Assembly: GCA_028023455.1 (NCBI GenBank)
Contig: JAQFVV010000013.1
Span: 8,896,411-8,960,410, forward strand
Direction: 5' to 3'
Source of the DNA: Epiperipatus broadwayi
Lineage: Eukaryota; Onychophora; Udeonychophora; Euonychophora; Peripatidae
Length of the DNA stretch: 64,000 bases
Positions 53,301 through 64,000 of the stretch are shown here, piece after piece. Under the pieces are notes generated by a model. That model saw nothing but the letters and a program-made list of their open reading frames with translations. It had not been told where the DNA came from and searched no databases. Numbering within the stretch: position 1 is the first letter of the stretch; the number at the start of each line of letters is the position of its first letter. The position numbers and the translations under genes were made by a program.

Positions 53301-56300
53301 ATATTTTTGGAAAGTGTGATATATTCATTTGTTAAAAAAAAAATAATTCTAAATTTAGTATGGAGATGACCCTAAAAAGTTATAAAAATAACTAAAGTGT
53401 TGATATGTAAATAAAGTTGAAGAAATATTAAAATGAGAGTTTTTTAATCACTCTCCCATTCTTTTTTGAAAAGGGAAAAAGCAAAATAAAGTATCTACTT
53501 AAATAACCCTTTTCATATACACAAGGATTGAAAATTTATAATTATTATTTTAATTTACTTACAGTAATGGAGATACTTTTTATACTAAGGTTTATATGGA
53601 TGATGAAGTGCTAAGTTAAAGTAAATAGCTCAATGGTTTCTACCCTAGTGCAATTGGCCTATCTATTTTCATTATCAACTAATTTAAAAACTGCTTTTGA
53701 TAAATAGAACTCTGCAAATGGATTGTCATAGAAGAAATAAGGATACTGATGCTTTGTGTAATTGCCTTACTTAATGATACTGAAAAGAAGAAAAATATCT
53801 AAAGGAATAAAAGGAAGACTTTCAAGATAGCATTAGACATTTTAAAGCCAGAATTTTTAAGGCTTTGATATGGTTTGTTATTTGTGAATATTCAAGACAA
53901 ATAAAGAAAAAGAATATTTAAAAAACTAAAGCATGAAAAAGTATTTTAGAATTTGTCAAAATGACATTATTATATTTTATTCATGCAGGAACTTTAAGGA
54001 TATAATATTTCAACTTGAATTATTGGTAGCATGAACTGTATTGTAATCTTTAATAAAATGTTAAATGAAACTATTTCCAGAAAAGCTATCTAGCAATAAA
54101 TGATCTTTTTTTTGTGTGTGTGTGAGAAGTTATGTAAAGTTGTAAAGTGATAAAATATTCAAACTTTTATTATAATTGCTAATTTGAAAAGCACTCAAGA
54201 AAGAAAATCTCCTAAAGAAGATTCCAATTATTTATTTTATTAGCTATTTATTATAATATTTATTTTGTTATTAGTAAATTATTTCTTTTACAAATTTAAT
54301 TATTTCATGCATAGTACTTGCGGATAAAATATACGAAATTAATACACACACATACACACGATCCGTAGAATGCTCTCTACTATGTGTTACATTAGGAGGA
54401 TACAGTAATTGAAGCAAATAAATATTTGTATAAAGAGTGAGCTTTAGTTAATTAACTACTACTATCATATTATTTTACTACATTTTGCTGCTTCTGCTTA
54501 TATAAATGTTTTCATCTTATAAATTTCAGGGTATATATATTTGTATACTTTTTCTCATTTATTGTTGCATTTTTGGCATTTATAATAAAATGATATTTTA
54601 TTTTTCTATTTTCTTGTTTTAAGTGTAATAATAGAGAAGTAAAAAAAGTAATGATTTATTGGCAATTCTGAAAATGCTGTGACTAAACTGCCAAATAGCA
54701 TGCAACTCTGGAATATATAGGATTAAACTATTCATATATAAAATAGATTTCTCACAATGCAGAATAGTTTAGCATTGCCATTATTATGATGCACTGTTCT
54801 GAAAATGTATTAGACTGATTAATTAAAAATATTAAATTTTTTTACTATGCATGACAAGTTTTAAACTTTAATGCAATAACTAATATTAGAATTATTTTAT
54901 GAAAAACAAATGTAGTTATTATAAAAAATGATAAAAACATTTAACTCAAACTTACAATGGATGACTCTAGATTAGGCAGTTTGTAAAGTCATGTGATGCT
55001 TTATTGGTATATTTGAAAACTTTTTATACTTCTATATTAATATGAAACTATTTCTTTTGGTAAAATTTAAATGTTAAAAGGAAAATGTCCTGTAATTAAT
55101 AAATTAGTGAAAGTTTGGTATACTGACTTTTTTTGTTCAATTTAACTAGACAGTATATATAAATAGATGAAAGAAGATTATAATAACTTCATATAAAATA
55201 TAATAATTATAAAATAAATTCATCTTTATTTTTATTTTGATATATTTGTATTTTATGCAAACTTAATTAATTTTATGTTGAACTATTTTGTTTAGCACTT
55301 CAAATTTTTTGAATGCCCTGTAAGCTATAACTGAAGTAGTTGTTTTTTCAAAACGTTTTGGTTATTTACAAATCATTTTCTAAAACAGCATTTTTCAACC
55401 TGTGATCAATGAAACACTAATATTTTTTGACTGTAATTAAGCATTCTGTGAAAAATTGTAATCAGTAATTAAAAAAGTAAAATTAAATACTTTTTAGATA
55501 TTGGTAGATATTTATGATAATTTTTAGCTTTTTTATTATTATTGTAATGATGATAAGAATCATCATCAAATAGAGTATCAGAACAATATTTTAGGGTGCT
55601 TTGCGTATAATTTATTTAAAATACAGTTTTCACTTTTTTACAGATTTTGTAAATTTTATACATATATTTTTTGATTTTATTTTTATTAATAAAATGCATT
55701 TCAACTTTTTTTAATAAATAAAATCAAGTAACTTACTAAGCAGCTTAAGGGTTCTGTGAATAGTGTGAGATGATAAAGCAAGCATTTTTTAAAATATTTT
55801 ATATTTAGTTATTATTATTACTACATCAACTTTTAGTAATCATATGAATAGCTTTTTCCCAGAATGATTTATCACTTGAGTTGTCTTTCAAGCTATTCAA
55901 AGTTACATTCATTATTGAGATGATAAAGTATATCAATATTTGTCAATTTTCTAGGGGTCCAGAAGAAATGTTTATAAAAAAATGCCTGCTAGGAAACAGC
56001 GTATTTAATATTTACATTTTATTTTAGTACTGTTATTTTTAAAAAAGAAATCACTGTGGAAAAATTAATTACAATGTATACAGTTAATTTTTTTTTTGGA
56101 TGAAATTAGTAACAGAAAAATGAAAAAATTAAAATACAATATTTATACTTTATTAACCATTAACACACTGAGGGCAGGATTCCGTACCTTTGGAAATAGT
56201 CCACTGTATCACATTCTGTGACAGAGAGCTCCTAAATTTTTATCATTATGACAATTTGCCAAAAAAAAAAAATGCTGACAAAAAGAAACACATTGGATTG

Positions 56301-59296
56301 AATCAAAGCACAACAATGTTAAGAGTGTTTTGTCGCTTCCCACATTATAAATAATAATAATAAAAAATTGGAAGAAAGCTTCTTAATGAAATTTATTGGA
56401 ATTTATTTCTTTTTTTAAATTTAACAATTGATTTATTAATTCTATTTTAATTTAACAACTAACACATCTTGGCAGATTATAGGTCCTCGAAACTACATTT
56501 ATCAAAATCACAGGCTGCCATCTTTGTTTACAGAAAAATTCACAAATACCAGTATATCTTTCCCACTTCAAGTCATTCTCTTATTTTTTTTTTCATCACT
56601 AATTCTTCCAAACCTTATACTCTTCTTTAATAAATTACGTTATCTTATGATATAATCAAAATAGAACATTTTCAATCTGGTCATTAGTGTTTCAAGTGAA
56701 AATTCAGGTCTAATCTGATAGAATATTCACTCGTTCATGGAATTTTCAAGTCTTTTTCTGCACCACAGTTTAAGTGTCAATACTTTTCCAATCCTTTCAA
56801 TATCCAGCTTTCACTTAGGCAGAAAGTCACAGAAAAGATATTTCTGGTCTTTGTTTTTAAAAATATGTCTCTATATCTAAAATTTTTTGATGTATTTGTT
56901 TATTCCAATTGTGTCTAAAATTTAGTAAATGTTCTTGTTATCTTTAAACTGGATATTTTTGTGTTTTTTAGTTGTCTGAACTATTTGATTCTTTGAACTA
57001 TCACTTCTGATCCCAAATGTATTTAAGTAATCAATATCCTATGGTATTTTGTTAAACTTTAATTATAGCATTTTTGATGAAGACTTTTCATGACTATCTT
57101 GATAATGTAATTTATGTAAAAATTTAATCTATTACTTTTACTAAAAATATCAATGATATCTTTATATAAAGAAATGGGGAAATGATATTGGCTTATTAGA
57201 AAATCTTCATTGGATTTGAAATAGCTTATAGTGTTGTTGTTTTTTTTTTTTTCATTTAATGCACAATAAGTAATAAATTTTATAATTTTTTTAATTGTAC
57301 AGAATAATTTTTGATAGAAATGCTGAGATCTTTTTGGAATTATGATCGTAACTCATATTATATAGAATATTTAATTAGATAATTGTTTTCAATGATTTGG
57401 AAATTTTTTTTCCAGTTTACATAATTAATATGCAATTGACCTATATATATATATTTTGTAAACTAATGTTTAGCTGAAAAAATTCTTGTTGAAATATGAA
57501 ATTATTTGGTTTCATCTCACTATATATGTGTATAAATGCAAATGTAAGTTGTATACAATTGTCTTAGTAATTTTAGAACATATTATTTGAAATTGTCATT
57601 TTTTTTTGTATATTCAATATCTCTTTGAAATGATTAAAACTTAATAAATCATAATGAAAATGAGACATTTATTGAAGTTCTACTTTTTTATATTGCTTTT
57701 ATGTGTATGAATATTTGTATGCTTTTTTATTCAAAATTATGAAACAATGCATTAAAATCAAGATAGTAATTATTTTATATAATTACATGTATTGTGGTAG
57801 TAGAATTAAACAAATAATTGTAAAGTGTAAGTCATAATGTATTAATTCAGTCACACAACCAGCCCTAGTAAGTTTAAAATTAACTTTGACAACAATCACG
57901 AAAGTTCATCAGTACTGTGATATGAAGAGAAAAAGTGTTCATGATGTCTTTGTTTACAGCAGAAGCATTTATTTTAAAAATATATAATAATGATGTAAGT
58001 ATTAAAACTCAGGTACGTATTATCTCAAGTGAATTGGACTAGAATTTAAATATTTAAATTTTTTTAAATGTTTTATTGCACAATTTTTTTTTTATATGTT
58101 TTATACTGATATTGCTTTTCAGTTTATATGAAAAAGCTTTGTTTTTGATATTAATTCTCTAGTCTTGATTTATTATATGATGTAAGTACTTGGAATTAAT
58201 GTAAAATTTAGTTTTATGAATTTATATAATTTTGAACTATGAATTCTATTACATAACTTAAGCATATATTTTAACGTATTTGTAATTAAGTAATGATATT
58301 TTTTTTATTGCATAAAATTTTTTTCAAAATGATAAATATTTGATCAGTATTAAAATATTTTAAAACATGTTTTAAATTGGAAAATTTAATTTGAAACTAA
58401 ACACATGCCATTGGTGTATTTTTGTGATTAAAATGTACATCATTGTAGCAAAAAGTAGAATATTTTATTTACAATAGGTTAAAAAACACCTATCTTTTTT
58501 TTCGTATACACAAATTTGCATATAAATTTGAAGACAAAAATAATAATTCAATATTTTATCCAGATAATGGGCTACAGGATCAGTATAATGCTCTTATACA
58601 TATATGTCGACAAATGTATTGCATGCTAATTGTAATAGTGATTGATACTTTTATAAAGTTATGCTATTTTAAAAGTCAATATATTTTTTATGTCGAGTAA
58701 ATGCTTTGAATTATAATTTTTGATAAATAATTCATCTTCTGAAATTAATCTTTTTTTTTTTTTTTAATAATATTCTTTGTTCTGAAATTTTGGTTTTTGC
58801 AAATATTTTAGGATTGTTTTTAAAATATTAATCTTCTAAAGTAAATTAATATGTATTTAAATATTTACACAGATATCTTAGGCATATAGTACTTCTGTTT
58901 TGTTTCTGGCTTTGTAAGAAAAGAATTTTGAGAACAGTATTCCTTTTTATCATTATTATTTGCATTGATAATGAGCTCATTTATTGTTTAACTAACTTCA
59001 ATATCCTATTTAGTAGCATTTTTTTCTCAGATTTTTATAATTATTTTATGTATTTCTGTTTTTATTTTCCATTAATTATTAATTGTCTCAAATATTTAGA
59101 TTAATTGTCATTATTATGTTTATTGAAACAAAATATTGTTAGGTAATGAAGAAAACAATAGAAATAATAATTCTTTCAAAAATCATTAGTCAAAAAAGAG
59201 GAAGAGAAATATATGAAAGAACAGCATTTTATTAGAAGTAAAATTGTTTGTAATCACAAAGAATTTGTTTTATTTAATACTATTGTTGTTTTCTCT
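50351..59296. other. Long AT-rich noncoding interval
   Basis: Nine kilobases without a recognisable gene, RNA gene or well-defined mobile element. Homopolymer and TA-rich throughout. A GC-richer patch near 56150-56350 begins TTAACCATTAACACACTGAG, but no matching opposite end was found. An isolated A-box-like TAGCTCAATGG lies near 53626 without a B box. Confidence 0.45.
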
Positions 59297-59300
59297 AGCT

Positions 59301-59400
59301 GTATGTGCATAGAATAAAAATAATTTATGTTAGACTTTTTTAATTTGATTTGTAAATTACTTTTATGGTATGCGCATTTGGAATTTATTGTTTCATAAAT
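59301..59400 (-). mobile_element. Palindromic mini-MITE, copy 1
   Basis: A short self-complementary unit: GTATGTGCATAGAATAAAAATAATTT pairs loosely with its far end (AATTACTTTTATGGTATGCGCAT). It is homologous, in inverted orientation, to 60349-60465, including the spacer TTAGACTTTYTTAA and the outer TTTATTGTTTCATA. Confidence 0.7.
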
Positions 59401-59477
59401 AATGATACATTTTTTCATGCCTTTTTAAGAAAAGCTAAAAAAAATTCTCCTATCAAATGTGAAATTAATATTATAAT

Positions 59478-59512
59478 GCACTAAACACTATACCACGAAG
59501 CCTTTTACAATT
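59478..59512 (-). repeat. tRNA-like A-box fragment
   Basis: The minus strand reads GGCTTCGTGGTATAGTGTTTA then GTGC, close to the 5' part and A box of several tRNAs. No B box or cloverleaf follows, so it is at most the head of a worn SINE. Confidence 0.35.
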
Positions 59513-59596
59513 GTTTTTTTAAATAAAAAAATAATTTTTTATATTTTAAAACTAATTTTTGAATACAAGTATAATGTATATACTGAACTTTAGATG

Positions 59597-60292
59597 TAAT
59601 TAGAGGGAATTTGAACAGACTTTCAAGCTCGCGTCTTCAGCTATCCATTACATCTTATATAACTGTTACACATGACCACACACATGTGAATAAGATAAAT
59701 GATCTCCAATATATATTTCATACTGAACCAGCTCTCATCAGGCGATCCATATCATCATCTCTCACACATATGTACAATCAGTGTTCAATTTATATTAAAA
59801 TAGCAAATCTTCAAACTCTAATGATCAGGCTTCAATCTTCTCCACTCTCCAATTCTTCAGCTATCCATATTATTGAAAATCTGATGATGGAATGTTTAGA
59901 GCTCTTGTTGATGCCAAGATTGTTGTCATACCCATGTTGACTTTGTCACTCTAACCTCATATGTAAGACCTTAATATGGCCATTTAAATGCACAGAAGAC
60001 ATGCGCAGAATTCAGGCTGAATCTAATATTTGAATTCAAGTGACTTAAAATCAATGGGTATAAAAATTTGAAGATTTGCTGTCTTAATATAAACTGAGCA
60101 CTGATTGTATATATGTAGGGGAAATGATGATCTTTTGACCAACTGATAGGTGCTGGTTCAGCATGAAATATATGTAGTCGAGATCATTTATCTTTTTTAC
60201 ATGTGTGTGGTGGGTGTAGTCATGCGTATCGGTTATATAAGATGGATAGCTGAAGGGAGTTTGAACATAGATTTTCAAATTCCCTCTAATTA
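59597..60292. mobile_element. ~700-bp MITE with ~220-bp inverted arms
   Basis: The left arm (59597-59820) and right arm (60063-60292) are inverted repeats. The outermost TAATTAGAGGGAATTTGAA is the same in both. Further in, they share CAGCTATCCAT, TTATATAAC, CACACATGT, AAGATAAATGATCTC, ATTTCAT.CTGAACCAGC and AGCAAATCTTCAAA with scattered differences. The centre (59821-60062) has no transposase. A single-arm copy is at 10492-10613. The target duplication may be TAATTA or shorter. Confidence 0.85.
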
Positions 60293-60348
60293 AAACTGAT
60301 TTTGTCTTTTTATTATCTTTTGTAGTTGTAGAAATACATCAGTATATA

Positions 60349-60465
60349 TGAAACAATAAATTTTGAATGTGCATATCATAAAAATAATTTAAAAATCAGA
60401 TTTAAGAAAGTCTAACTTAAAATTATTTTTATGATATGTACATTCAGAGTTTGTTATTAAATAAA
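60349..60465 (+). mobile_element. Palindromic mini-MITE, copy 2
   Basis: Arms 60355-60390 (from AATAAATTTTGAATGTGCAT) and 60420-60455 are inverted repeats around a ~29-nt loop. The whole unit is also present, inverted, at 59301-59400, on the other side of the 700-bp MITE. Confidence 0.75.
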
Positions 60466-61329
60466 TAACATATTACAATTAAAAAGAAAAATTATATATG
60501 CATAGTTATAAATCTTATTCCATCCTTACTCATCAAAATAATATTCATTTAAAATTCATTTAAATATATGTTGAATAAAAACAAAATTATATATACCTCT
60601 ATACCTATTTATTTTGTAAAAACATTTAACTACACATATATATTTTTTTATTCATGACTAGTTTTCCTAATAGACATTTCTCATTCCATTTTTTGTAAAT
60701 ATCCATCAAAATAATCCATTTCATTTTGTAAAAATCCTCAAGATCATGAACAAACATTGATTTCCTTTCTATATATCTCTCAACAATACTCAGCATTTTC
60801 TGTTTTTTTCACTGTTTTTAAATCTGATCTCTTTGGTGGTAAACATGTAAATTCATTTTACAATATTGTCAGCAATATTCTAATTGTATATGAAGTTAAC
60901 CTTAATGGTTTTAAATCATCACATTTTTAACAGTAGAAAGATTATATCAATTAACAATTGTCTCAAGGATTTTGATGAATGTTTTAAAATGTGGAATAAG
61001 ATTTTTTTCTATCATCATAGTTTATACTTTCATAATATAAAAAGATAATGTTAAGTAAAAATTGTTCTGTAAAATAATTATAATTTATCCATTGGATTGA
61101 ATGGTCTGATAATGGTGGCAGGATAAATTTGGTCAGAGCAGCAGATTGTTAGTGTTAAAACATGAATGCAGTTTTTTTTTTATTTTTATGTAGAACAACC
61201 CTAAGTCAATCCTGATTGAAGATGTCACTATATTGTTAATTTTCTAAAGAATATCTATAGTAAAATTATAAATAGACTGAGAATATGTAAGAAATTGGAT
61301 ATATTACAAGACTAGAAGATCTAGTATCC
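60466..61329. other. AT-rich noncoding stretch
   Basis: No gene recognised. Confidence 0.5.
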
Positions 61330-62112
61330 ACTAAGCTTATCCATCACTCATGTGGAAAGAGGAATGGATAAGATTGAAGGAGAATGTGCAAAGAAACATT
61401 AGTGCATGGAATGAGAATAATTAAAATTTGCAGATAATATAGTAATCATTAAAGAAGTTGAAGAAATACTGAAATTCACATTAAAAATATTAAATTAGAA
61501 AGCAAAGAGAAATTTTACACACAAATGTGGTCAAGCACTTAAATGAAAGACAATCAAGAGAAAAATAAAAATTGATATTACTCGACAACATAGAAAGTTT
61601 TGTATGATCCTGATTGTCAAAATAAAATTAAGAATAACCAGAACAAAGGATATGTCTTTAAACTATAAACAGATTTTGGATAAGATGCAAGGTTACAAAT
61701 TAAATTACATGTGTTGGATAATACATATTTACTAATGCATTATATGGATAAGAAACATGGGTGATAAAACTAAAACATGTGGGAAGAATTTTAGTATTTA
61801 AAAGGATTATGCTACAGAAAGTTATTAAGAATTGAATGAATGCAAAAAGCTTTAAATGAAGAAATTGTACAAAAAAGTGAATTGTAGAGAAATTTTTTTG
61901 AAGAAAGTTTGTTCATATATAGAATGAATGGTGATATATAAACTTTAAGTTTTAATATTACATAAGACACAAATAAAATGGGAAGATTCCATAAAATCTG
62001 GACAGAGGTCATTAAAAAAATGGTGTGAAACTAATGCATTTGCTCAGTATTCTTGCAAGATATGGACAAAACTGGAGAGAATATTGAGCTTATAATTTTT
62101 GATGATAATTAA
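61330..62112 (+). pseudogene. Decayed RTE-like LINE fragment
   Basis: Near 61427 the plus strand reads LKFADNIVIIKEVEEILK, matching RT motif C (normally FADDIVL), followed by interrupted C-terminal text and IWTEVIKKMV near 62000. The end, TTTTGATGATAATTA, echoes the TGATGA tail of the RTE at 36186. Many stops; dead. Confidence 0.5.
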
Positions 62113-62439
62113 CTTTTTTTTTTCATTTTTAAATATTAGTTTCCTCTATTTTTTATACTAATATTATATTTAAGTAGAAACTTTGTTATTCCACATAACT
62201 AAGTTCATGATTCAAATTCCTTCTATGTATTAGCTAAACTTTAAATTCCAAAAACATAACTTCTTAATAAAAAATGGTTATGAAATTTGTTTTGGATATA
62301 TCAAGAAGTGGTCTTTTCGTATTTGTCAATTAAATTGTTTAAGGGGTCTCATAAGTTAGTTAAATAGTTCATTTTATATGCCATTTTGCTATTTCTGTGG
62401 TTGAAAAAGGTCACAGAAATCACAACAGGTGATATTTCA
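62113..62439. other. AT-rich spacer
   Basis: No gene. A perfect 9-bp hairpin (ATTTCTGTG / CACAGAAAT) lies at about 62391-62420. Confidence 0.4.
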
Positions 62440-63750
62440 TCATTATATATAAGATTTTTTTTTTGAAAACATTCAGTAATATATCATTTACAATGAAGTC
62501 AGCTTTTCATAGTACGAAATTCTCCAGATCATGTAACTTTATGTGATGAGAAATTAAATAAAGTTGAGGCATATCATGGGGAAGAGATTGAACTCCTAAT
62601 CAAACACTGCAAGCTGTTTTTTCATTGAACATTATTGTATTCATGATTTGGATTTGTCTAAAAAAAATCAGGCATTCCTTTTCAGTTTTGCACAAATTTT
62701 GTTTTTTTCCACTCTCATTATTGACTTAAAAAATCTTGAGAAAATTAGGGCTCTTGGTCATGAATACAAAATGAATGAGTGGAACTTGTTTATTAATTTT
62801 TGGAAAATCAGCTTGAAAGTTGTCCTTCATGAAATTTTTTTTCCTGTTCCTATTAATATAACATTAATTGCAAACATGAAAGAGTTATATACATTAAGTT
62901 TTAGAATAAATTAAAAATGACTTGTAATTGAAATATCGGTGGAGATCTAAAATTCAATTTATTGTATGATATTTAGCTTTCCAGTTAGATTTTATTAAGC
63001 ATTGCCTTTTTTAAATGAGTGAAATAGAAAAGATGAGCAAAGTCATTCTTTAATATTGGCCAAAACATTTCAGTCATTGTATTTTGAGCATTTGAATTGT
63101 TGGGTTTTTTCCCCATATTATGCTAATGAAAAACAGTTTGGATAAAATGCAAATTAGATTCATATCTTTCAGAAATCAGTTTCTCCTGATTAGTGATATC
63201 AAGATTAAAGAGTATATGTTTTTAAGCTTTCAGATCAGAAAATTATTGAAAAATGAAGGAAAACAGAAATACTGAGAAAGTTGCCTGATAGAATTTTAAA
63301 AACTATCCTGAAATAATGAAAGAAAATTCCCAAGTAAAAAATAAGTTTACTTTGATCTTATTTTGGCATATTTTAATGATTTGTTAATCTTAGTTGGATA
63401 CCAGTAATCTGATTTAATTACAAATGTACAGACTTATCATTATGCAAAGTAGTTATCTGGCCAAACAGTAAAATTGTCTTTCAGGGAAATGCAATTGTTT
63501 TAAATGTTAATTTTATAGATCCGATTTTAACTTTTTTCTGAAAAATCTGAGAATAATAAGCATTTTCATCAGAACATTACTAACAGGCAAAAGTATTGTC
63601 AAAAGTCAAGGAAGTTTGAATATGCTGTCGGATCATGACCTTACTCTTAAGAGACATTCTTGAGGCAAAGTTAACCAGAAATTCAAACAAAAAGCTAGTT
63701 TTTAAAGTACACAGGATTGTCCAGTTCTTGATGAGATTTTAATAAGATAT
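62440..63750 (+). pseudogene. Relic of an uncharacterised transposon-type protein
   Basis: An 88-codon open part (62648-62914) contains EWNLFINFWKISLKVVLHE and then PVPINITLIANMKELY. Downstream, across stops, come GGDLK (near 62942) and MLSDHDLTLKRHS then a lysine-rich KFKQKASF (near 63620-63690). From memory, this order (a W.LFIDSSK.SLK.VLLHN block, a P..H.VHMKE block, a CGDLK block and a terminal M.DY.W.LKR..) matches a large family of uncharacterised, repeat-encoded proteins common in arthropod and other invertebrate genomes. The enzymatic class is unknown to me. Stops and frameshifts show that it is dead. Confidence 0.45.
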
Positions 63751-64000
63751 GAAAATAAATGGGTTTTCAAAAGTGAAATTGCAATACCATTTATGAATTT
63801 TACTTGATAGAGAAATTTTGTCAACATATTTGCAGAAAATGTTATAGGAATCTAGTATTTCATGGTTGGGATATGGAAAATTTTGTTGTTATTATTTTAT
63901 GAATTACCGGTGCTCATTTCTTTATTTATAAGTTTTATTTTTATTTTTATGTATATAAAATCCAATTTAAAACATGTTAATGAATTATTATTAAGAAAAA
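63751..64000. other. AT-rich end of window
   Basis: Nothing recognised. Confidence 0.4.

Noticed and set aside
53580-53700. SINE based on an A-box-like TAGCTCAATGG near 53626
   Set aside because: No B box, tail or second copy.
56150-56350. piggyBac-like element starting at a TTAA with an ACACACTGAG motif
   Set aside because: No matching inverted end and no transposase text were found.

Overview
The window is very AT-rich eukaryotic DNA, with long noncoding stretches, a spliced exon, non-LTR retrotransposons, MITEs and very long microsatellites. It is almost certainly an animal genome. An arthropod is the best guess, from the types of mobile element and the form of the one host exon, but the sequence does not fix the species.

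Host gene content is minimal. The only convincing host coding sequence is one 150-bp exon at 39820-39969 (+). It has good splice sites and encodes the conserved central block of ARGLU1 (arginine and glutamate-rich protein 1). No neighbouring ARGLU1 exon was found, so much of the window is probably intron or intergenic DNA.

The most striking part is 16421-28302. Four perfect (TAA)n tracts (about 787, 496, 124 and 816 bp) are separated by three non-LTR retrotransposons, all on the minus strand, head to tail. Each element ends, on its own sense strand, in AATAAA, then three GAATT units, then (ATT)n. Element A (17208-21573) has a PHD-finger ORF1 and an endonuclease/RT ORF2 with one homopolymer frameshift. 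Element B (22070-25620) is truncated in ORF1 but has an uninterrupted 914-aa ORF2. Element C (25745-27486) is a divergent, 5'-truncated RT with one nonsense codon. The layout fits LINEs that repeatedly insert into, and perhaps lengthen, a TAA microsatellite.

The rest is a layered record of mobile elements: a Ginger/KRBA2-type integrase relic inside terminal inverted repeats (1847-4007); a 300-bp direct-repeat pair (4008-5052); a Tigger-like element (5194-6411); tRNA-derived SINE-like copies (14.7-15.3 kb and 28.8-29.5 kb); a 370-bp duplication (30764 and 32632); a nearly full-length RTE-type LINE (32997-36186, +); a 3-unit tandem repeat (38048-38670); a small tRNA-like retroposon with clear target-site duplications (41208-41345); a large foldback (44699-45405); a MITE (46565-46818); decayed LINEs (47.6-48.3 and 61.3-62.1 kb); a mariner transposase relic (49.76-50.35 kb); a 700-bp MITE bracketed by two copies of a palindromic MITE (59.3-60.5 kb); and a transposon-protein relic at 62.4-63.75 kb. 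The remaining intervals are AT-rich sequence in which no gene was seen.
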